Positions 8,727-15,812 of a DNA stretch of 22,255 nucleotides are shown in pieces (the stretch's first letter is position 1; every line of letters starts with the position of its first letter). Made by a program: the position numbers and the translations under genes. Origin of the DNA: a virus. The DNA lies in the IMG/VR virus record IMGVR_UViG_3300030380_000443, positions 1 through 22,255 of that record; one strand, written 5' to 3'. The notes under the pieces were generated by a model. The model did not search any database. It saw nothing but the letters and a program-made list of their open reading frames with translations, and had not been told where the DNA came from.

Positions 8727-8873
8727 ATGGCAAAGAAAAAAAATAAAAAGACTAAGAAGCTTCCTGCTTCGACTTTAGTTATCTCCATCACTACTGTACC
8801 TTCAAAGGTTTTGAAGACGTTACTACGTAGGAAAAATAATGGCAAGAAAACAACAAAAGAAAAAAAGAAATAA
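8727..8873 (+). CDS. Lys-rich 48-aa mini-ORF overlapping the next gene
   Basis: An ATG at 8727, in the gap between two well supported genes, opens a 48-residue frame that ends at 8873, 35 bases inside the next gene in a different frame. The product starts MAKKKNKKTKKLPASTLVIS, has a short hydrophobic middle (LVISITTVPSKVLKTLL) and a Lys-rich tail; it is highly basic and contains no acidic residue apart from one Glu near the end. No Shine-Dalgarno is evident (AAAATATAG before ATG). It fills a gap that would otherwise be the largest between plus-strand genes here, which supports it. The A-rich DNA could produce such a Lys-rich frame by chance. Confidence 0.45.
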   Translation: MAKKKNKKTKKLPASTLVISITTVPSKVLKTLLRRKNNGKKTTKEKKK

Positions 8874-11148
8874 AAAGTATAAACCTACTTATACTACTGG
8901 TGGACGTGTAGATATGCGTACTGGTGGTCGTGTTGGTTTTCAAGAAGGTACTCTAGTTAGTCAAGATGAAAGACAAATAGCTAGGCTAGATGAGTCAAGA
9001 AGAGATGTACAAGAGGAAAGAAGAAGAAGACAAGAGCAACAAAACACACCTGTTAATCAAGTAGAGCCAACTGATACTCAACAGGGAAGTCAGGATAATA
9101 CTGATACTACAACAACTACAGACACTACAGAAACACCTGCTACTCCAGCTCAAACATCATCTCCCTTTGACCCCGGATTTGGAAATGTAGTTCCGGGAGA
9201 ATATTCTGATTCAGTAAAACCTGATGCAACAGGAGCCATGAAAAGGACTACTCCTGTAGGTTTAACAGACCCAGCAACTCAATCAGCTTTTCAAGTTGGT
9301 AGAGAATACAGAGCATTAAGAACAGGAGCTAGAGCTGAAGAGTTAGCTGCTGGAAACTTACCTGATAATTTACCTAAAATTCCTGACCCTAAAAAGTTAG
9401 TAAGTGATGAAGGTAAAGTAGCTGCCGGAACAGAAATAGATGCTGCAACAGCAGCAGAGTTGCAAATGTCAACAGATTCTAATGTTCAAGCTGCTAAATT
9501 AGGTGCTGTTAATCCTGAAACAGTTTCCGTAGTTAGTCAAACAGGAAACGCAGCTACCCCTGAACCTTTTGCTGCTTCTAAGATTGGAGCTGAAGAAATT
9601 GCTAAAGTTCCTGAAACACCGATTATTGAAGCTGCTAGTGGTAATCTTTCACCTGAAGTTTCTCAAACACTAGCTAATGCTGCTGGTGTTCAAGCAACAG
9701 AAGAGATAGATGCTGCTCAAGTAAACGTCTTACCCGGAGCTGTTCAAGAAAGAGTTGTTGGAGTTATAAGTCCTGAAGCTAAAGCACAAGCTGCTAAAGT
9801 AGCAGGAACATCTTTAGCTAGACTTACAAGAGCTAAAAAACAATTAAGAAATGCTGGTTTATCTGAAGAAGATATTCAAGAACTAGGAACTGACCCTGAA
9901 AGTTTAGAAGCAAAACTTACTGAGTTTACAGAAGAACAAAGAGGTATAGTTGCTGGTTTACCTGAAGAGGCTTTAGTATCTAATCAAATGGATAGCCTAT
10001 TAGTAGGTATTGAACAAGGAGATATACCTGTATGGGCTTCTCCGGCTGTAGCTGCTGTAGAGCAGATGTTAGCTCAGAGAGGATTAGAAGCCTCGACTGT
10101 AGGTAAAGCTTCTTTATTAAATGCTATTATTACATCAGCCTTACCAATAGCTCAAGCAAATGCAAAAGCTGTTCAAGCAGGAGTAACACAACAAAGAGCT
10201 ATTGAAGCTACGGTTGCTCTAAAAGATGCTGAGATGGCACAACAAACTGCGTTGTTTAATGCTCAAAATGTATTTAACATGGATTTAGCACAGATGAATG
10301 CTGACCAACAAAGAGCTGTTAATAACGCTAAGTTTTTCCAAACTGCAAGTATTCAAAATGCAACAATGGAACAACAAGCAGTAGTACAAGATGCTGTATT
10401 AATGTCACAAAGAAATTTAGCAGAAGCTGACCAAAATACTAAATTAGGTATTGAGAATGCAAGAGCATTTTTACAGATGGATATGGCTAATTTATCTAAT
10501 GAACAACAAGCAGTAATGTTAAAAGCTCAACAAACTCAACAACGTATGTTGACTAATCAAGCTGCTGAAAATGCTGCATTACAATTTAATGCTACAAGTG
10601 AGAATCAAACTAATCAGTTTATGTCTAGTTTAAGTGCTTCAATATCTCAATTTAATGCACAGCAAAATAATGCAATGGCTCAGTTTAATGCAACTCAAGA
10701 GAATGCTGCCGAAGCTAGAAGAGTTGCTAATGAGTTTGAAGCTGAAAAGATTGAAGCACAATTACAAAATCAAGTAAATATTTTTAACGAACAACAAGAG
10801 TTTGCAAGAGAACAGTTTAACGTTAGAAATGCTACAGCTATTGCACAGTCAAATGTACAATGGAGAAGACAAGCAAATACAGCAGATACAGCAGCTATTA
10901 ATGCAGCTAATCAACAGAATGCTCAAAATGCTTATGGTCTTTCAATAGCTGCTCAAAACTTTTTATGGCAAGAACTAAGAGATGAAGCTGACTTTGCATT
11001 TAAAAGATGGGATAATGATGAGCAAAGAAAAACATCTTTGTTTGTTGCTGCGTTAGGAAATGAACAAGGAACTAGTAGAAAAAATAGTTGGGGACAAAAT
11101 TTACAAGCTATAACAAATTTAGTCGATGGCTGGTTAGACGGAGGATAA
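8839..11148 (+). CDS. large virion / ejection-type protein with 11-residue repeats, 769 aa
   Basis: Order of parts: a basic N-terminus with QQKKKRNKKYKP; the doubled motif GGRVDMRTGGRVGFQEG at residues 22-38, which occurs at the start of other marine phage virion proteins; a low-complexity Gln/Thr-rich linker (about 60-110); an Ala/Glu/Pro-rich region (about 110-430); and then at least 24 gap-free 11-residue helical repeats at 439-702, annotated separately. The tail end is aromatic and charged (NFLWQELRDEADFAFKRW). It has no membrane segment. A long helical, Gln/Asn-rich protein in the position of the podovirus internal core genes is best read as a structural or ejected protein, but no family name is certain. 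Its start overlaps the 48-aa mini-ORF and has TAGGA upstream. Confidence 0.6.
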   Translation: MARKQQKKKRNKKYKPTYTTGGRVDMRTGGRVGFQEGTLVSQDERQIARLDESRRDVQEERRRRQEQQNTPVNQVEPTDTQQGSQDNTDTTTTTDTTETPATPAQTSSPFDPGFGNVVPGEYSDSVKPDATGAMKRTTPVGLTDPATQSAFQVGREYRALRTGARAEELAAGNLPDNLPKIPDPKKLVSDEGKVAAGTEIDAATAAELQMSTDSNVQAAKLGAVNPETVSVVSQTGNAATPEPFAASKIGAEEIAKVPETPIIEAASGNLSPEVSQTLANAAGVQATEEIDAAQVNVLPGAVQERVVGVISPEAKAQAAKVAGTSLARLTRAKKQLRNAGLSEEDIQELGTDPESLEAKLTEFTEEQRGIVAGLPEEALVSNQMDSLLVGIEQGDIPVWASPAVAAVEQMLAQRGLEASTVGKASLLNAIITSALPIAQANAKAVQAGVTQQRAIEATVALKDAEMAQQTALFNAQNVFNMDLAQMNADQQRAVNNAKFFQTASIQNATMEQQAVVQDAVLMSQRNLAEADQNTKLGIENARAFLQMDMANLSNEQQAVMLKAQQTQQRMLTNQAAENAALQFNATSENQTNQFMSSLSASISQFNAQQNNAMAQFNATQENAAEARRVANEFEAEKIEAQLQNQVNIFNEQQEFAREQFNVRNATAIAQSNVQWRRQANTADTAAINAANQQNAQNAYGLSIAAQNFLWQELRDEADFAFKRWDNDEQRKTSLFVAALGNEQGTSRKNSWGQNLQAITNLVDGWLDGG
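10153..10944 (+). repeat. 24 tandem 11-residue (33-bp) helical repeats
   Basis: Residues 439-702 of the 769-aa protein can be cut into 24 blocks of 11 residues with no insertion or deletion. Typical blocks are LKDAEMAQQTA, VNNAKFFQTAS, IENARAFLQMD and QFNATQENAAE. Position 1 or 2 is usually hydrophobic (L, V, I, M or F), position 3 is Asn, Asp or Glu in 19 of 24, and position 4 is Ala in 14 of 24. Up to three weaker units may follow to about residue 735. At the DNA level the units are diverged, so this is a conserved protein period and not a recent expansion. An 11-residue (hendecad) period gives 3.67 residues per turn, as in right-handed coiled coils or long surface-lying amphipathic helices. 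Confidence 0.85.
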
Positions 11149-11151
11149 AAT

Positions 11152-12261
11152 ATGGGTGTATTTAAAAAATTAAAAAAAGGGTTTAAAAAACTTGGAAGCT
11201 CTATAGCCAAAGGAATGCGTAAAATAGGTAGAGGTGTAAAAAAAGCTTTTAAAAAAGTAACAAAAGCTTTTGGTAAACTTGGACCACTAGGACATCTTGC
11301 TTTATTTTTTATCCTTCCCGGAGCAGGAAGTGTGCTAAAATCTTGGATGGGACAATTTGGTTCTAGTATTATGAATATGTTACCTAAAAATTTTAGTACT
11401 ATATTAGGTCAAGTAGGAACTGCTGTGAAAGATGCAGCTAGTTGGGCATATAATAATACTGTAGGTAAAGTTTATAATACGGTAGGTGATGCTTTAACAT
11501 CAGGAATTGACTATGTTACAAAACCATTTTTTAGCGATGGGGTTGGTGCAGCTACAAGATTTAAAAACTTTGTTTCTGACACAGCAGCTAACTTGAGTGC
11601 ACCTGAAAAAACTTTAACACCTGAAGAAATAACAGCACAAAGAACAGAAGCTTCTCAAGCAGCTATAAAAGCCGAAGATGGTCCAGCCGGAGGTCGAACT
11701 GACCAAGTAAGAGCAGAACAAATTAAACAAAAACAAATCACTGCTGAAGCAAAAGCTAGTGGCAAAAAAGCTGGAGTTTTTGACGATACTAAACCTGACA
11801 CAACCGTTACAACAGGAGCCAAGGACGTTGCCGATGCTGCTAAACCGGATAAAGAATCATTATATGATAAATATGTAGATATGAAAGAAGGCGTAGCTAA
11901 GCGACCTATTCCCGGTACTGGTGTTACTCTAGGAGAGGCTGCAAGTGTAAGTAAAGATGCAACGTTAGTTTATGGAACTTATCAATATTTTAATCCTGAT
12001 GAAGTGTCAGGAGAATTTTATAATCCAAATGTTGGTTTTGCAAATCAGTTAAATACTCCTAATGACCCTTATACAATGTCAAGCCAAGCATCAAGTTTTG
12101 TTCCTGTAGGTCAAGCAAATCAAACACTTTTTGATGCAGGAAAAATTTATGCAAATGCAATGGGAATGGCAGGTCCGGACCCGATACTTGAATCTTTAAA
12201 TGCTCCCGGATATGGTTTTTCATTTGAAGATTATATAACTGGAAGAGGAGCTTATGGCTAG
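11152..12261 (+). CDS. virion protein with cationic amphipathic N-terminus, 369 aa
   Basis: The first 44 residues contain 16 Lys/Arg and no acidic residue, arranged as four 11-residue units beginning VFKKLKKGFKK, LGSSIAKGMRK and IGRGVKKAFKK. Hydrophobic residues recur at F4, L7, F11, L14, I18, M22, I25, V29, F33, V36, F40 and L43, one face of a helix. A hydrophobic stretch follows (about 47-62, LGHLALFFILPGAGSV), then a Ser/Gly/Asn-rich middle, a Lys/Glu/Ala-rich linker (about 150-240), and a Tyr/Asn/Pro-rich C-terminus. The N-terminus looks membrane- or DNA-binding, fitting a packaged protein that inserts into the host envelope during ejection. A strong GGAGG precedes the start. The last 8 bases overlap the next gene. 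Confidence 0.6.
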   Translation: MGVFKKLKKGFKKLGSSIAKGMRKIGRGVKKAFKKVTKAFGKLGPLGHLALFFILPGAGSVLKSWMGQFGSSIMNMLPKNFSTILGQVGTAVKDAASWAYNNTVGKVYNTVGDALTSGIDYVTKPFFSDGVGAATRFKNFVSDTAANLSAPEKTLTPEEITAQRTEASQAAIKAEDGPAGGRTDQVRAEQIKQKQITAEAKASGKKAGVFDDTKPDTTVTTGAKDVADAAKPDKESLYDKYVDMKEGVAKRPIPGTGVTLGEAASVSKDATLVYGTYQYFNPDEVSGEFYNPNVGFANQLNTPNDPYTMSSQASSFVPVGQANQTLFDAGKIYANAMGMAGPDPILESLNAPGYGFSFEDYITGRGAYG

Positions 12262-12874
12262 AAATTTATTAGAAATTGCAAAACCTTATGTTTTAGAGGG
12301 TGCTATTCCCGGACAGTCTTTGACTAATGCTCCTGACCAACCTTATCCGTGGGAAGGACCACCTGAAATAACTTCTCAAAAAGAAGCTATTAATAGAATA
12401 TTTTTAGATATTATTAAACCCGGAAACATTGAAGTCTTGTCAGACTTGATGGCAAATGATGTTCCTATTGCTAATATAGCTGAGATGTTAATTAAAACTG
12501 GATTTCAAAAAGGAAAATATAATCCTGATTTAGCAATTACACTTATGGAGCCTACAATGTTTATGTTATTATCAGTAGCAGAAAAAGTAGGAATAGACCC
12601 TAGATTAAGCGATGATGATGAAGAAGATGAAATAGGATATGAAGAAGAAGTAGATACTAAAGGTAACATGAGAGTTGCTCAAAGTTTAAATCCTGCTAAA
12701 GAAGAACCTAAAAGTTTAAGAGATTTAAAACCTAGTATGCGAACTGTACCTATGGCTAAACCGGATATTCAAGAACAATTAGATAATTTAGATACTAGTA
12801 AATTACGAGAAAGTATTTTACAGAAAAAAAGACCTAAAGCTTCAAATAGTTTATTAGGCAAAGAAGGAGAATAA
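12254..12874 (+). CDS. PGQSLT-type virion-associated protein, 206 aa
   Basis: Carries the segment IPGQSLTNAPDQPYPWEGPP (residues about 18-37), followed by a helical domain (EAINRIFLDIIKPGNIEVL ... ANIAEMLIKTGFQKGKYNPD ... TMFMLLSVAEKVGI). Proteins with 'PGQSLT ... PWE-x-PP' and an adjoining helical bundle recur among marine phage structural genes; I know of no assigned role. Residues about 118-136 are an acidic run (DDDEEDEIGYEEE), and the C-terminal third is Lys/Pro-rich and probably flexible. It overlaps the preceding gene by eight bases, with GAGGAG just upstream, so the two are likely translated together. It may be a minor internal protein or scaffold for the large neighbours. Confidence 0.55.
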   Translation: MARNLLEIAKPYVLEGAIPGQSLTNAPDQPYPWEGPPEITSQKEAINRIFLDIIKPGNIEVLSDLMANDVPIANIAEMLIKTGFQKGKYNPDLAITLMEPTMFMLLSVAEKVGIDPRLSDDDEEDEIGYEEEVDTKGNMRVAQSLNPAKEEPKSLRDLKPSMRTVPMAKPDIQEQLDNLDTSKLRESILQKKRPKASNSLLGKEGE

Positions 12875-12875
12875 G

Positions 12876-15809
12876 ATGGCAGAAAGTTTTTCTGATATAA
12901 TGAAACAATATGATGATGCATCAATATCTGATGTGGGTAATGCCTTATTAGCTAGAAAAGAACAAGTTCAAAGTGAGCAAAGAAAACGTGATAAAAAAGA
13001 TGCCCGTACACAACAAGTGTTAGCTGTTCTTCTTGCAGGACAAGGCTTATTTAAAAATGCGTTTAAAAGAAGACAAGCTGAATTACAAAATGCTCAAACT
13101 TTAGATTTATTAAATGCTGAATCTGATGCATTAAACATTAGAAATATTTCTTCTGTTTTAAGTATGGTTCCTGAAGATTTTACAAAACAAACAAACCCAT
13201 TAACAAACAAGCCTTATACTGTTGAAGAAAATGTAAATAGATATTTTTCTGACCAAGAAAATAGTCAAGCTTTTATTGACAAAGTTGACCCTATTCTTAC
13301 TACTCATTTAAATTTTATAAATCAAGAAGACCTAAAACAAAGTAACTCTAGAGAATATGATATTATAAAAGAAGTTGCAGCTAGAGCTATATTTGAAAAT
13401 CTTATAACAGATGACAAGCATATAACGTTTATGGATGAATTAAAAAAAATGCCTGACTTTCAAGGTCTTACAAGAGAAGAATTGCTATCAAGAGGTATAA
13501 GTTTAACAGATAAAAAATTAGACTTATATAAACGACAACAGTACGCAGCTTTAGAAAAAGAACTTAGACGTAAAAGTGGAGTTGCTTCGTTATTTAATCC
13601 AAGCACATATGCCAATATTTTTAAAAGGGCTGGTGACGACTATGAAGAATTAGGTGAATTAAATGTATTTAAAAGATTAACACCTGAAAATTTATCACCA
13701 GCAAAAATAAGTGATATTGTTGATAATATTAACTTTCAAGGCATAGTAGTTACTTCAATGGATAAAGGTTTAAAAAAAGTAAGACAATCACCTGAAAGAT
13801 TTTTAAATCAAATGAACCGACCAATATATGATAACTATAGAAAAGCACTTATAGAAGAAATTTTACCTAGTTTAGTTCTTAAAATAGATAGAAAAAAAGC
13901 TTTTAATAAATTTGGTTTACAATCTTATTTAGGTAGAGGTCTTGCTGACGATTTACAAAAGGTGCTTGGTCCAAATACTAATGCTGGTTCTCAATTTAGT
14001 AAGCGAACAGGTGCTTTATCATTAAGATTAAAGTCTGATACAGATTTTGCAGTAGCATTATATCAAAATGCAAATCCAAATGCTACAGCAGCACAGATAA
14101 CAGCTTTTAAACAAGCTATTAGAATTGACACATTTAGAGATGAATTTTCAGCCCTTCTTGTTTTAAAAGCAGGAACAGATACTGGATTCTTTGGAACAGA
14201 GCAAAGTTTCATAGGAGTAGAAAATGTAGGTGAATTTACATTTAAAGGTGAGCTGGTTGACACACCTTTATCTGCAATTGGTCTTGGAAAGATAGACGAA
14301 TACACAAACAATTTTAAAACTGATATGGGATATAATCCACAATTAGCATCCGATAGAGTTGACCCTTATATTACTCCAATGTTTAATTTAAAAACTGGAG
14401 AAGCTACAGAGGATTATGTAAAACTTTCTAAACAAGGAAAAGACAATGCTTACTACATGATGGTACAGCAAATTATGAATGCTCCAAACCAAACTGACCA
14501 AGCAAGATTACAAAAGTTAGAAGAGTTTCATAATGTAACTCCAAATCCTTTAGAGATGCCTTTAATGGATTACCTTCAGTTTAAAGAACAAGAAGTAGAA
14601 CGTGATACACAGATACAACAAATTAGTGACTCGAGATATTTATCTCCAAAACAGCTTCAAATGTATAAGATAAATCTTAGACGTATTGAAATACTAAAAA
14701 ATGATATTAAAAATGAAGTTGTATCTTCAAGAGATATTACAGGTAAAAGACAAGTTGACGAAGCTTCTCCAAGAGATATTGAAAATATGCAAGGTAGAAT
14801 TTCTAGGATTGAACAATCAAATCAACAGTTACTAGCTAATCCTTTAGGTGCTGTAAATATCACAAACAAAATACGAGGATTAGATAATCAGATTGCAAGT
14901 TTCCAACGTAGGATGCCTGTGTTGGAACGAAATCTTCCTCCTACAAGTTTAGCAAAACAAAAACAAAGACTTAAAAATCTTATACAACAAAGAGAAGCTT
15001 TACAACTTCAGTTTGATGAATTTGGTTTAGAGCAGCAACGTGAAAGAACTGCTGAGTTATTAGATATTGAATTTGCAGACAAAGAAACTCCTGAAGCAAG
15101 TACAGAAAATGTTTTTGATGATGAAGAGGTAAATTTAAGAGGTGAGGAGGTTACTGTTCCTAGAGGTGAAGTATTACCGGACCCTGAACCTGTAGAACCT
15201 GATGTTACAACTGGATTAGAAAAAAAAAACTTATTAAAAACTAGAGAAGTTGGTGAAAATGTAACTCAACAAGCTATTAATGCTGTTGTAAATGTACAGG
15301 GAGCTTCTGATTCTGTTAAGAATGCAAGTAAACAGTTCTTAATGGAAGTTGCAAAAGTAGAATCTGACTTCGGAGAAAATAATAATACATTTAAAAATCC
15401 TAACTCAAATGCTACCGGTATCTTCCAAATAAGACCTGACCAAGCTTTTAAAGAAGTTCAAGACGTATTAAATAATAAAGAAGCAAAAAGAGGAGAACCA
15501 ATTCGACAATATAATGAATTATTGAAAAAAGAACTAGGTATTGATTTATCAACAGCAACTGTAGAAGATTTAGAAAAACCATTATACTCGGCTGCTTTTT
15601 CTAGAGCATACTTTATGAGAGCTGCTGCTGCTATTCCTACGGACCCTGTTGCAAAAGCTAATTATTGGTTTGATAATTATGTTCAAAATGATAAACCGGA
15701 AACAAGAAATACATTTGTTATACAATATTTAAGAAAAAACGGATATTTTATAGAAGCAATTAAATATTCAACTAGACAAGCTGGTAAAAGTCTGTTAAAC
15801 AGAGATTAA
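12876..15809 (+). CDS. internal/ejection protein with C-terminal lytic transglycosylase domain, 977 aa
   Basis: A large, mainly helical and charged protein with long coiled-coil-like stretches (about 600-740), an acidic Pro-rich linker (about 745-785), and a C-terminal SLT-type lytic transglycosylase domain (about 805-960). The domain shows the catalytic Glu in EVAKVESDFG (E829), followed by NATGIFQI (845-852), the usual order 'E-S...G-hydrophobic-F/M-Q'. It would cleave the glycan chains of peptidoglycan to let DNA pass. In T7 gp16 the transglycosylase is at the N-terminus; here it is at the far C-terminus, so the layout differs. AAGGAG stands just before the start. The neighbours are other large virion proteins, supporting an ejected enzyme over a lysis enzyme. 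Confidence 0.75.
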   Translation: MAESFSDIMKQYDDASISDVGNALLARKEQVQSEQRKRDKKDARTQQVLAVLLAGQGLFKNAFKRRQAELQNAQTLDLLNAESDALNIRNISSVLSMVPEDFTKQTNPLTNKPYTVEENVNRYFSDQENSQAFIDKVDPILTTHLNFINQEDLKQSNSREYDIIKEVAARAIFENLITDDKHITFMDELKKMPDFQGLTREELLSRGISLTDKKLDLYKRQQYAALEKELRRKSGVASLFNPSTYANIFKRAGDDYEELGELNVFKRLTPENLSPAKISDIVDNINFQGIVVTSMDKGLKKVRQSPERFLNQMNRPIYDNYRKALIEEILPSLVLKIDRKKAFNKFGLQSYLGRGLADDLQKVLGPNTNAGSQFSKRTGALSLRLKSDTDFAVALYQNANPNATAAQITAFKQAIRIDTFRDEFSALLVLKAGTDTGFFGTEQSFIGVENVGEFTFKGELVDTPLSAIGLGKIDEYTNNFKTDMGYNPQLASDRVDPYITPMFNLKTGEATEDYVKLSKQGKDNAYYMMVQQIMNAPNQTDQARLQKLEEFHNVTPNPLEMPLMDYLQFKEQEVERDTQIQQISDSRYLSPKQLQMYKINLRRIEILKNDIKNEVVSSRDITGKRQVDEASPRDIENMQGRISRIEQSNQQLLANPLGAVNITNKIRGLDNQIASFQRRMPVLERNLPPTSLAKQKQRLKNLIQQREALQLQFDEFGLEQQRERTAELLDIEFADKETPEASTENVFDDEEVNLRGEEVTVPRGEVLPDPEPVEPDVTTGLEKKNLLKTREVGENVTQQAINAVVNVQGASDSVKNASKQFLMEVAKVESDFGENNNTFKNPNSNATGIFQIRPDQAFKEVQDVLNNKEAKRGEPIRQYNELLKKELGIDLSTATVEDLEKPLYSAAFSRAYFMRAAAAIPTDPVAKANYWFDNYVQNDKPETRNTFVIQYLRKNGYFIEAIKYSTRQAGKSLLNRD

Positions 15810-15812
15810 AAT

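Noticed and set aside
8768-8778. Short hairpin GAAGC/GCTTC around 8757-8776 in the gap before the 769-aa gene
   Set aside because: Only five pairs, no T run, and it falls inside the possible 48-aa gene.
10153-10944. Gln/Asn-rich prion-like domain
   Set aside because: The Gln/Asn content is explained by a strict 11-residue helical register with regular hydrophobics, unlike the disordered composition of prion-like regions.
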